Below are positions 32,541 to 42,715 of a stretch of DNA of 64,000 nucleotides, one piece after another (the first letter of the stretch is position 1; each line of letters begins with the position of its first letter). Below the pieces are notes generated by a model, which was not told the DNA's origin, searched no databases, and was given only the letters and a program-made list of their open reading frames with translations. The DNA comes from Bathymodiolus brooksi (Eukaryota; Mollusca; Bivalvia; Mytilida; Modiolidae). Where the stretch lies: the NCBI GenBank assembly GCA_963680875.1, contig OY804589.1:26214353-26278352 (forward strand). The letters are read 5' to 3'. A program made the translations under genes and the position numbers.

Positions 32541-35130
32541 TTAAAAGTAATATTTTTTTTATTAGAATAACGAAAATTTGAAATACATGTGTATCTTTTA
32601 AACTGTAGATTTTAAAGTAGAAGTGTAAACGAGAGTTGTGTAGAGAATCAAGGGTGCTAATTTAATTTGGAAGTTTGCAGACCAGAAAGTGAACGTATTT
32701 GGCTCTGCTCGTAAAGAAAAATCGCATTTTAAAGGAGTTTTTTTGTGTATATTTTGACAAAGTTTTATGAAACACGGAGGGAATAAGTCTATGAAAGAGA
32801 ACAGCCTGCGGCCGTGGGTTTAAATCCCTGAGGACAATAGACACTCGACGATCACCCGAAAGATTCCATTGTTCTCCGTAGAACCCGTCACCATTTTCTA
32901 CACGCACTATTGAGTTCATCGATTTTTACTTGTAAAATATTTTACCTGTAAAAAATGCTTGTACTGGGACATTTTTCATTATTTTAATTTTTTCCCTAAA
33001 TATATAGTACTTCTGTCTTTAATAGTGAAAAAATGAAGTCTTCATATATCATATAATATGAAGAATATATCATTGTCGTTTTGTTCGATTCCGTATGACA
33101 TTTTTAATTTATAGACATGTAAGAAACGGAACGAAAAATGAGTTTTGAGATTGTGCAACTTCCTAATTAAAAAATGCTCGTAAAATTTGTACATTTTTAA
33201 ATTATAGAACCTCAGAGATCAATTGGAGGATTGATTTGTTTGGGGGGAGGGAGGAGTGTAGATTATGACATTGAGCACTGTCATTTTTTAAGCTATTTTT
33301 TACCAAACCTTCAACTTAACATGGTAAAAAATACCTAAAAACTGAAAAATTATTGATGAATCATTGATAATTGCAATTGTTTTACGTAACTATTCTACTA
33401 ATCCAAGTTAATGAATTGGCAGACGCATGTTCCAAATATTTTCGGTATTAGCTTTAACGTGACATTTATTCGATTTTTACATTTTTTCTCTCTCTATTAT
33501 ACTTAATATGATTATACTTCAACCCGTGTCGTCATCCGAGTCATCATCACAAAAATCAATGATAATAGGTTCTATGACACTTCTATCTATACAGTTTTCT
33601 TTGCAGTATTCTTTTTCAATTTTGACCACATGTTCTTCTGCTTTTGTCCACACATCTTTTGTAATTTTTCCGAAAGCGGCGTACGTGAGTTCTTTAACAT
33701 CTTTTAATCGGAAGGTGGTATTGTTTTTAGCCACGAAACCTTTGACTCGCGCCCATATTAATTCTATCGGGTTAAGTTCAGTGTCGAACGGAGATTCTTA
33801 ATATTCATGTCCGTGTAAATTAGCAATTTTATCTGTTTTATAAACTACTGGGGTCTTTTTTTTGTTTTATTTTTTCATATAATACTTTTTTGGTATCGGT
33901 AGCAGAAAAGGGAATGTTGTGTTGTGTAAGATAGTTTTGGAGAACAGCTTTTTTCTGACTAAAATTTGGGCACACCGTATCTTCTGTTTTAACATTGTGA
34001 TAACTTGCATTATCTAACACAACCAAGCTAGGATTTTTCAGAGCAGGCATCAATTGATTTTCAAACCACTCAAGAAAGACACCACTATTCATCTCCTGGT
34101 GATAGTCATCACCATCCTTTGATTTGGCCAGAAACACTAAATCGCAGCCGTCAATCAAACTCGCACTTCGCGTACCTGCATGCAAAACAATCAAACGTTT
34201 GCCTTTACCCGAGGGTATTTTTGGGGCATCAGACCCATCATTCAGAAGCCACATATAATCTGTGCAGTGATTTTGGTTAACCCATGTTTCATCCATGTAC
34301 AAGATATCATACCCTGCTTCCCTAAAAAAGTTGATCTTTCTCAGATAATTACACCTATCATTGATAATAGACACTTGATCGTACAGAACTCTTCGATTAT
34401 CACCTATTTTTTTATAAGTATATTCAAGATCAACGAGAGTTAGAGTAAGTTTAGACTTTGATATTTTAATAGAATCTTTTATTTCCTTATGTATTATTGA
34501 GACTGTTGGAGCAATTTTCCGTGAATATAAACCGTGGATTGTTCTTTTAATAACACAATGATCAAAGTCATCCAACATTTTAGCTCTTTCTTTAGGTCTA
34601 TTTGACTTACAAGGCCTCTTACCATTCATAATACGGTGCACCCAAAGCTTTAGATGTCTTTTGATATACCATATCAAATGAGACAATTGGCTTCTTCGTT
34701 GCCTTTTCCTTACCGAAAAAGGCAAGCAACTTTTCTACAAACTTTTGGCATTCCGGAGATAAGTCAGACTTTTTACCCATTTTACAAAAAATGCAAAATA
34801 TAACAATAATTTATGAGAGAAATGCTTGTCAGGTTCGTCTAAAGTACACATGGCTGAGAGAAAGATTTTACTGGTAAGTTACCTGACGTACGGATGGCTC
34901 TTCTATAAAGTGCATCTACTCCCACCCGAAAAATTACAACAAAATAGGACCAAAATACAAAATTTCATCCGAGTGCAGCCTCAGCCAAAACAATAAGAAG
35001 CATTACTGTAACATTTTCAGTTAGCACTCCTAATTCTAAATAAATCTCTCGTTTATTTTGCTGTTCAAAAATCTATAGTTTAAAAGATATTTGGATTTTT
35101 CGTTATTCTAATCAAACAATTATTACTTAA
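32541..35130 (-). mobile_element. DD82E-type (Sailor-like) IS630/Tc1/mariner transposon, decayed
   Basis: About 2.6 kb with inverted ends of roughly 90 bp. The left end (32541-32640) has TTAGAATAACGAAAA, CTTTTAAACTGTAGATTTT and AAACGAGAG. The right end (35040-35130) has the inverse of each. Exact termini and the expected TA duplication cannot be fixed by eye. A broken transposase lies within. Confidence 0.75.
33519..34780 (-). pseudogene. DDE transposase, frame-broken (DD82E type)
   Basis: The true start is the Met at 34780 (MGKKSDLSPECQKFVEKLL), which opens a helical DNA-binding region. A frameshift near 34620 moves into the frame running to 33838. That frame holds the first catalytic Asp (YMDETWVNQNH), PSGKGKRLIVLHAG, and the second Asp (VVLDNASYHN, codon 34012-34014). 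A second frameshift and a stop near 33790 precede ELNPIELIWA, whose catalytic Glu is at 33762-33764. The gap between second Asp and Glu is 247 bases, about 82 residues, which is the spacing that defines the Sailor (DD82E) group. The C-terminus ends in an acidic tail (DFCDDDSDDD). Confidence 0.85.
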
Positions 35131-35189
35131 ATCGGACTTTATGACGTGTGACTTGCAATAATAAGGTACAACTGACCAGTGTCTAAGTT

Positions 35190-35262
35190 AGTATACACGA
35201 TGAATTTCTGGAAGGATCTTCATCAGGTACGCTCATAGTCTAAAGATTGGAAAGTCAAATCA
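35190..35262 (+). repeat. Dispersed repeat B fragment
   Basis: TTAGTATACACGATGAATTT, GATCTTCATCAGGTACGC and CTAAAGATTGGAAAGTC. Confidence 0.6.
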
Positions 35263-35347
35263 TCTTATTAGTTGTTTTGTGTTGTCCTATTATGTGTCTT
35301 AAAGTTCTAAGTTCCGTGTTGTGATGTCCGTTACGATTTCCAGTTGT

Positions 35348-35941
35348 TTGTAGGAGGGCTCATGTCTTGTTTACGTTATTTGTGTTTGTTTATGGGAGGG
35401 CTCATGTCTTGTTTACGTTATTTGTGGTTGTTTATGGGAGGGCTCATGTCTTGTTTACGTTCTTTGTGTTTGTTTGTAGGAGGGCGCATGTCTTGTTTGC
35501 GTTCTTTGTGTGTGTTTGTAGGAGAGATCATGTCTTGTTTACGTTATTTGTGGTTGTTTATGGGAGGGCTCATGTCTTGTTTACGTTCTTTGTGTTTGTT
35601 TGTAGGAGGGCGAATGTCTTGTTTGCGTTCTTTGTGTTTGTTTGTAGGAGAGATCATGTCTTGTTTGCGTTCTTTGTGTTTGTTTGTAGGAGAGATCATG
35701 TCTTGTTTACGTTATTTGTGGTTGTTTATGGGGGGGGCTCATGTCTTGTTTACGTTCTTTGTGTTTGTTTGTAGGAGGGATCATGTCTTGTTTACGTTCT
35801 TTGTGTTTGTTTGTAGGAGGGATCATGTCTTGTTTACGTTCTTTGTGTTTGTTTGTAGGAGGGCTCATGTCTTGTTTACGTTCTTTGTGTTTGTTTGTAG
35901 GAGGGATCATGTCTTGTTTACGTTCTTTGTGTTTGTTTGCG
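35348..35941. repeat. 42-bp tandem array, 14 copies
   Basis: Unit of TTTGTAGGAGGGCTCATGTC plus TTGTTTACGTTCTTTGTGTTTG. With a period of 14 codons every frame stays open. The predicted 120-200 residue proteins start and stop arbitrarily and are not genes. A single diverged unit occurs at 37140-37185 followed by the same downstream sequence, so the array is an expansion of part of a dispersed repeat. Confidence 0.92.
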
Positions 35942-36190
35942 TATAGTGGTGACCGTGTCCAATGCATATTTGATTTTGTTTGTCTTCGTCTTGTGTACCA
36001 TGTGTTTCCAGTTTCTCTGGATTATCCCTTTTTGATTGCCCCTTCAGTGTTCTCTAACGTTCATTTAAAAGTCCTTGGGGGAAAGAATACCAAAAGGGTC
36101 TAAACAGGAAAGGTCAAATCTACTAAGGTTACCTATGTCTGTAGGAATATTGACCTTAGTTTTAATAAAACGTGCTTTACTTAGGAATTG
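35942..36190 (+). repeat. Dispersed repeat remnants after the 42-bp array
   Basis: Contains the single-copy form of the 60-bp unit amplified at 37338 (CAGTTTCTCTGGATTATCCC ... TGTTCTCTAACGTTC). It then runs into repeat B (GGGTCTAAACAGGAAAGGTC, AGGTTACCTATGTCTG). Confidence 0.6.
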
Positions 36191-36429
36191 TAAATTTCAC
36201 CAATAAACTATTTTAGTGCCGAAACACTGATTACTGTGCACATGATATCATCGGGGACTAATAGTCCACCAACAGAGGTATCGTAGATTTCCAAGTTATT
36301 GCGAACGTCTAGTTTGTGGAATGAAACAGAATTTTTGATTGGTTGGTGGTAGAACTGAGGTATTCGGGGTTTATACGATTGAATAAGAGTTTCCTTTACC
36401 ACTAGTTAGCAACTTAGTGGGTTGGAGGG

Positions 36430-36580
36430 GGAATGGTATGATACTTAACGCCACTTTCAACAATATTTCAGCTATATCGTGACGGTCAGATTTATTTGTG
36501 GAAGAACCCAGAGTACCCCGAGAAAACCACCGACCTGCCGCAAGTAACTGACAAACTTTATCACATAATGTTGTATCAGT
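36430..36580 (-). mobile_element. SINE-A copy, 5' truncated
   Basis: Minus strand: ACGCCACTTTCAACAATATT through CACATAATGTTGTATC. Confidence 0.7.
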
Positions 36581-36654
36581 TGTTAGCCGTTCACATTATA
36601 TGAATATTTCATTACAAATTGGCTGACATAAAATCATAATATGGCAAATTGAAA

Positions 36655-36855
36655 CTAAGAAGAGTTTGAAGATACCAAAGGGGTAATCAGAAGAACGAAC
36701 ATTACAATGACCACAAGAAAAAAGAACAAAAGGACAAACAATGATCTACAAAATATACACATAAAACTAAAGATCGAGTAACACAAACTCCACTACAAGC
36801 TGGTGGTGAACTCAGATGCTCCGGAAGGGTAAGCAGTCCAGGCGGTAGCTACGAC
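36655..36855 (-). repeat. Penelope-tail repeat
   Basis: Minus strand: GTTTGAAGATACCAAAGGGG, CAAAAGGACAAACAATGATC, AACTCAGATGCTCCGGAAGG. Confidence 0.75.
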
Positions 36856-37221
36856 TGGTCACGCTCCAATTAGTCTCCATGCGTAATATATGAACAATTT
36901 CGAAGTTTTATTCAACTATTTCGACTGTTTATTTCAAATACACTCAGCCGCAGCTAACTGCGTAATCAGCCATGTGTTTCCAATGATGGGCGTTCCCGTG
37001 CAATGATCTTCAAGATTTTTGTGCAATTAACAAATTATTTACATACGGATGAGTACGTTAATTGATCATAGTGAATATTTTGTGTCTTTGAATGAAAAGT
37101 GTTTGCCCATTAAAATAAAGAGACGCGTGTAATTGTTTAGGAGGACTCGAGTCTTATTTACCTTATTTGTGTTTGTTTGTGCATAATGGTGTCCAACATA
37201 TATTGTGTTGTGTTTTTGTTC
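36856..37221. other. Non-coding stretch
   Basis: No gene. The end (37140-37221) is the single-copy relative of the 42-bp array and its right flank. Confidence 0.5.
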
Positions 37222-37335
37222 GTCTTGTGTACGAAGAGTTTGAAGATACCAAAGGGGTAATCAGAATCCGTAAATCGAAGACGAACAGACAAAACAATGG
37301 ACAAAAGAAAAATGACAAAAGGACAAACAACGATG
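37222..37335 (-). repeat. Penelope-tail fragment
   Basis: AGTTTGAAGATACCAAAGGG, AAATCGAAGACGAACAGACA and AAAGGACAAACAACGATG. Confidence 0.7.
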
Positions 37336-37337
37336 TT

Positions 37338-37517
37338 GTCAGTTTCTCTGGATTGTCCATTTTTGATTGCTCCTTCGATATTCTCTAACGTTTATTTGTC
37401 AGTTTCTCTGGATTGTCCATTTGTGATTGTTCCTTCGATATTCTCTAACGTTTATTTGTCAGTTTCTCTGGATTGTCCATTTGTGATTGTTCCTTCGATA
37501 TTCTCTAACATTTATTT
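37338..37517. repeat. 60-bp tandem array, 3 copies
   Basis: Three units of GTCAGTTTCTCTGGATTGTC ... TTCGATATTCTCTAACGTTT. A lone diverged unit is at 36008-36065. Confidence 0.9.
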
Positions 37518-38165
37518 ATAATATACATTGTAGATTAAAATTCGTAGTTATCTTGAAACTAGGTCGTTCTAAAGATATTCCTTAAATATTGATTGACATG
37601 TATTTAAAATCTCTTTGACACGCTAATGCTTTCTTTTCTTTAGTAAAACTCTTGAATTATTTTAAAATATGAACTTTAAATATTATAATCATAACATTTG
37701 GTAGACATCAAATATTTCAAGAATTTGTTAAAAATTTATAAAGAAAAATTCACATCGTTAATATTTCACTAGCACCTGCTCCGCGTATTTAATTTCGACA
37801 TGAACATATTTTCTATTTGATATCAAACTATTAAACATGGATTTGTTTCATCAAAGGAAGAAGAAAAAAACTAACTTGGATAAGCATAAATCCGTGACGT
37901 GCATACGTTCTCAGAAAATGTATATAGAAAGCAACTTGCATGTTTTCAATTCAAAGACTTTGAGACAAATGCAAGAATGTGAAGTCAGATATTTCATTAA
38001 TATTTTAATCGTTTTATTGTATTTCAAAGCCTTCAAACATATCCTTTATCTGTTACAGTTTTGAGCTTCACAGATGTGAAATGTTAAATTTGATGCATTT
38101 GTTTCCACATTCCTACCACTCGTTTTCTTTGAAGTCTACCTGTATCCACCTGGTGTTCTTACCGG
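37518..38165. other. AT-rich stretch, no gene seen
   Basis: A 75-codon open frame at 37837-38064 is lysine-rich with no recognisable domain. I do not support it as a gene. Confidence 0.5.
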
Positions 38166-38169
38166 AAAC

Positions 38170-38700
38170 ATGTATCACAAGAGTAAAACAATGTCACACG
38201 CTCAAAATATGTGTCGCCCCCTATCATGATGAAATATTCTAACTCGAAAAGATGAATAACTCCTTCAAAAATGGTTTTTGACCACGCATGGAATGTAAAA
38301 TTGAAGGTAGCTTTTGATGAACAAAATATGTGTCGCCCCCTATCATGATGAAATATTCTAACTCGAAAAGATGAATAACTCCTTCAAAAATGTTTTTTGA
38401 CCACGCATGCCTTTAAAATTAAAAGTTGCTCTTGACGAAAAAAATATGTCTCGCCCATCATTTTGAAGAAATATTGTATTTCAAAGAAGGGAAATAACTC
38501 ATTCAAAAATGGTCTGATTAAAATGCCATTATGATATGCAGTACTCCATACAGAAATAAACAAACAAATATTTTTTTAAGGAATCCCCTTTAAAATGTAG
38601 GAGGTGTTGTGAGTACACAATTTTGTGACGGACGGACGGACGGACAGGACAAAGAAAGCAATATGCTTTCCTCAGAAGGAGGAGAAATATTAATATCATA
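38170..38700. repeat. Three-copy 116-121 bp repeat ending in (GGAC)n
   Basis: AAAATATGTGTCGCCCCCTA starts at about 38205 and 38326, with a diverged third start at 38442. A GACGGACGGACGGACGGAC run follows at about 38633. It looks like a dispersed element whose body is tandemly repeated. Confidence 0.7.
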
Positions 38701-38997
38701 TTTCATACTAAATAATTTCTAATGAATTTGAAACACAATTTTTCCGTATTCCATCATAGAGTTTAGGACACAGTTTCTGTGCTGTGATGTATAACCCTTC
38801 CACAAGGATTCGATATACAACTTCTGATTACCCCTTAGGTATCTTCAAACTGTCGTCTTTCTTTTTTCTTACAATATACATTTCCAACGAAAAAAACTAT
38901 TGCAATATAATAACAGAATAAACAGTATAGAATATGTGTTCTTCAGAGATGAAAAATAAAGTAGCTTTTTATAACCATGCTGCCGCACTGCCTAAAA

Positions 38998-39308
38998 GGG
39001 GCCGTCGTGGTCGTGTTCGTATGGTAGTTGGATTTACAACTACCTATGCAATCAATGTGGTCGTGATCGTATGGTAGTTAGATTTACAACTACCTACGCA
39101 ATCAATACCAATCACCACTAAAGTTGTGAGTTCGAATCCCACTCATGCTAGGTGTACTCGATACAACATTATGTGATGAAGTTTGTCTGTGACTTGCGAC
39201 AGGTCGGTGGTTTTCTCTGGGTACTCAGGTTTTCTCCCCCAATAAAACTGACCACCACGATATAACAGATATATTCTTGAAAGTGGCGTTAAACACCATA
39301 ACCATAAC
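38998..39308 (+). mobile_element. SINE-A copy with duplicated head
   Basis: The head (GTCGTGGTCGTGTTCGTATG and the GTAGTTGGATTTACAACTAC hairpin) is present twice in tandem before a single body and tail. Confidence 0.8.
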
Positions 39309-39344
39309 ACTTCATATATACCCCTTTATTGAAATAGCAATAAT

Positions 39345-41046
39345 TACAGTCAAGCCTGTCTACTGTGACATTCAACGGGAACATTGAAATATGATCACAT
39401 AAGACAGGTGGTTGTTAAATACAGGTTTATTTGATATGATTTTTTTTTTTATCTTTTTAGACGTTACGCGCGCTATTGGTGATACTTTGACTAAATAGAA
39501 CATGAAATAAGTAAAACGAATGTAGATTTTTTTTAAATTGATGGATTTTGATTTCCGATACATGCTTGTATAGGTAATTATACGAATAAAGGCTTTATTA
39601 TATTAGATATGGTTTATTTTTGCTTTTGAATACGAATTTATTGGAAGAAAATGCCATTAACGTACATTTTTCTCATGTAACGCGTTACAAAATATTCGTA
39701 TGTTTTTTTTACATTTTTTCTCAGTAAAAACATAAAAAACGTTTTTCGAACAGAGTCAGTGTACTTTATGACGTCATTAACGATTTCTGATTAAAGGAAT
39801 GCTTGAAGGAAAAAATCGTTAAGTTCATGGAAAGAAAAGAATGTAACGCTGAAGGAAAAACATCTGCATGCCAAAATAACAAGCTTTATTTCAGCTATGT
39901 TTTACTAAATTTTCAACAACAAAAAAATATACATATCAAATGTGATTATCTTAAAACAACGAAGAAATCTTTTCAAAAATGATCTTTTTTTAGAAAGTTA
40001 AAAAATATTTCTAAAAGAGTAAGGTCAACAAAATGTCCAGTTGCAACTTGACGTAAAAAATTCACGAAGTATAAAACTTTACACATTTGGAACGAAATTT
40101 TTCGCTCATAATTGTCGTGCTAAATCCAGATATCAAAAATGTGCATTTTCAGTGGAAGAGAATAAACTTAACAAACTTGATTTCGGATAAATATTACAAT
40201 TTCTACGTAAAATTGTAGAAATACAACCAATATGTCGAATACCGGTAAGCGTTTTTTCTTATCGACGACAAAATAACGTCGCGTTACATGAAACTAAAAT
40301 ACGGGTAAAGACATTCAGAGAAAGACAGAAACAGGTAGAGTTGGAATTAAACGGAAATTTAACAAACAGTTTCTCGAACGAACAGAACAATGAAGCATAG
40401 GGCAGTTTCTAAGTTGATTAAAAGTTTGCCAAAATCACCAAAGAAGAGAACGGAAGTTGTGTCCAGCATATTTACCAACCGTTAAAACTCTAGTTAAGCT
40501 GAAAAAAATACCGTCCCCCGACCTCAGCGAAAATAAAATAAAAATCAATAAAAACAAAAAGTGAAATTCGGAAATGAAGAACAATACATCAAAACACCCT
40601 CACCCTACCCCTACCACAACCAAACCCAAGTTATGCAAACACAAATAATGAAGAACAATACATCAAAACACCCTCACCCTACCCCTACCACAACCAAACC
40701 CAAGTTATGCAAACACAAATAATGAAGAACAATACATCAAAACACCCTCACCCTACCCCTACCACAACCAAACCCAAGTTATGCAAACACAAATAATGAA
40801 GAACAATACATCAAAACACCCTCACCCTACCCCTACCACAACCAAACCCAAGTTATGCAAACACAAATAATGAAGAAAAAGAAGATGAAAAAGAAGACGT
40901 GAAACGTTCTTTGAACGTTAATTATGTGTAACGTCAAGTGTCACCAACATCGCGCGTAACGTCACTGTGAAGGTAAATTAGAATTAAGGTTACATAATGC
41001 AATGTATTGCTTAATAGAGGTGGTCACTAAAGCAGGTTTGATTGTA
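39345..41046. mobile_element. TA-flanked element (family H), long copy
   Basis: Ends CAGTCAAGCCTG and the inverse of CAGGTTTGATTG, with TA outside. Subterminal inverted blocks also pair: ACGTTACGCGCGCTATTGGT at about 39462 and its inverse near 40935-40965. No transposase is visible. The interior is AT-rich and holds a 74-bp tandem array. Confidence 0.65.
40573..40868. repeat. 74-bp tandem array, 4 copies
   Basis: Four nearly identical units beginning AATGAAGAACAATACATC and containing CACCCTACCCCTACCAC. Lies inside element H. Confidence 0.92.
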
Positions 41047-41330
41047 TATTTTGAAGTGTTGATAATTACTTACATTTAACTCTTTTATAGAGGAATAATT
41101 CTTATTTCAGTTAATTTCCTCTGAGAAAACAAATCCTAAATTTGCAGCACAAGGTCAGAACAAATTAAAAATGGACCTTTTGACGGAGGTGTAGATGGTT
41201 TCAACTATTTTTTTTATTGATTTTCAGTTATTTTATTTTTCTTAACCAGAATCATCCTTGTTTACCATGTTTAACTAGATAATTCATGTTCATAATCTAC
41301 GTAGACGGGGGAATTTTATTTTTATCTGTC

Positions 41331-41709
41331 CAGACAACACAATGGCCAAGAGAAGAAGGACAGACAACACAATGGCCAAGAGAAGAAGGACAGACAACAC
41401 AATGGCCAAGAGAAGAAGGACAGACAACACAATGGCCAAGGGAAGAAGGACAGACAACACAATGGCCAAGAGAAGAAGGACAGACAACACAATGGCCAAG
41501 AGAAGAAGGACAGACAACACAATGGCCAAGAGAAGAAGGACAGACAACACAATGGCCAAGAGAAGAAGGACAGACAACACAATGGCCAAGAGAAGAAGGA
41601 CAGACAACACAATGGCCAAGAGAAGAAGGACAGACAACACAATGGCCAAGAGAAGAAGGACAGACAACACAATGGCCAAGAGAAGAAGGACAGACAACAC
41701 AATGGCCAA
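41331..41709. repeat. 30-bp tandem array, 12-13 copies
   Basis: Perfectly regular unit CAGACAACACAATGGCCAAG plus AGAAGAAGGA, with one G/A variant. The right flank continues as the Penelope-tail repeat (AGGGCAAACGAATAATGATC, to about 41780). The unit is one internal segment of that repeat, flanked by short GAAGGA direct repeats. Open frames of 131-173 residues on both strands are by-products. Confidence 0.95.
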
Positions 41710-41784
41710 CAACAGAAATAAAAGGGCAAACGAATAATGATCAACAAAACAGTTCATCAAAAACTGAAGATCGAGCAAACTAAA

Positions 41785-41975
41785 AACGTAGATATCTAAT
41801 TGTGTGCACACGACTCATTTCGGGAATAACCTTCATCAGATACGTTCATAGTCTAAAGATTGAAATGTCAAATAAATTACAGGTCTTTGGGAGTAAGTAG
41901 ATCAAAGGCCTAAACAGAATAGTTCAAAATCCGCTAATGTCACCTACATCTGAGGGAGACCTTAGCTTAGATTAT
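41785..41975 (+). repeat. Dispersed repeat B
   Basis: AAACGTAGATATCTAATTGT, GGAATAACCTTCATCAGATA, GGTCTTTGGGAGTAAG and GCTAATGTCACCTACATCTG in order. Confidence 0.75.
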
Positions 41976-41992
41976 ATATAACATCATTTAAC

Positions 41993-42380
41993 CGCATCAG
42001 TTGTGTAATGGTTAGCGTGCTCTCCCCGAGTGTGGTGGATCGTGGGTTCAGATTAAACATATTTTATTGCTAAATATTATAACAATTGGATTGGACACAA
42101 ATTACAACAATTTACAAGGGTCCTCTCCCGATCGGGTCAAACCAAAGACAATACAATTGGTATTTGTTGCTTCTTCGCTAAGCACGCAGCTTTAAGGAGT
42201 GAGAACAAAAACTGTTCGCCTGGATTCAGGATAATTTGTCCGAGTGGAGCGTCATATCTCCCCGCTGACTGTTGTTTCAATGAGTTAGCACTATGAACAT
42301 ATATCTAAGCGCGTTGATCTAATACAAAGCGAACATCATCCTCATTTCATTGAACGTAATTTGTTCTGACCATAAGGGTA
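41993..42380 (+). mobile_element. SINE-D copy interrupted by a LINE tail
   Basis: Head GTTGTGTAATGGTTAGCGTG and GATCGTGGGTTC, then an insertion at about 42052-42126, then CGATCGGGTCAAACCAAAG and the rest of SINE-D to about 42380. Confidence 0.8.
42052..42126 (-). mobile_element. Short 5'-truncated LINE 3' end
   Basis: About 75 bp. On the minus strand it reads GGAGAGGACCCTTGTAAATT ... TTTGTGTCCAATCC ... AATAAAATATGTTTAAT, colinear with the 72-bp insert at 56703-56774. The host LINE is not otherwise in the window. Confidence 0.55.
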
Positions 42381-42715
42381 ATAACAAAATTACCGAACTC
42401 CGAGCAATCTTACAAAGGGAAAGTTAAAACTCATAAGTATATAAACAGACAAAATCAGTCAACAACCGGAAAACTGTGAAAACCGTAATGACCCGGACTT
42501 GGTACAGGCATTTCTAAAGAAATGGTAGGTTGAATCAGATTTTAAAGCGCCAAACCTCCCCCTTTCATTACGGCTCAAAGTCTCCGGCTGTCACTATAAC
42601 AGTATTTATAACAATACTTGAACAAAACAGGTAAAACAGTTGTCAAAGCAGTACCAAACTCAGTGAAGTAAATGTCAAAGACACTATTACGTCACACATT
42701 GATAAAAAAAAATGA
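42381..42715. other. Non-coding stretch
   Basis: Holds a block (GACCCGGACTTGGTACAGGC ... TTTAAAGCGCCAAACCTCC) that I associate with a dispersed bivalve repeat. No gene. Confidence 0.4.

Noticed and set aside
33838..34725. Taking the Met at 34725 as the transposase start
   Set aside because: The first residues of that frame (to about 34620) are out of frame relative to the real N-terminus, which starts at 34780.
35344..35967. Open frames of 86-200 residues on both strands
   Set aside because: Product of the 42-bp array.
41286..41811. Open frames of 131-173 residues, including a leucine-rich and a cysteine-rich one
   Set aside because: Product of the 30-bp array. The membrane-like look of the minus frames is a translation artefact.
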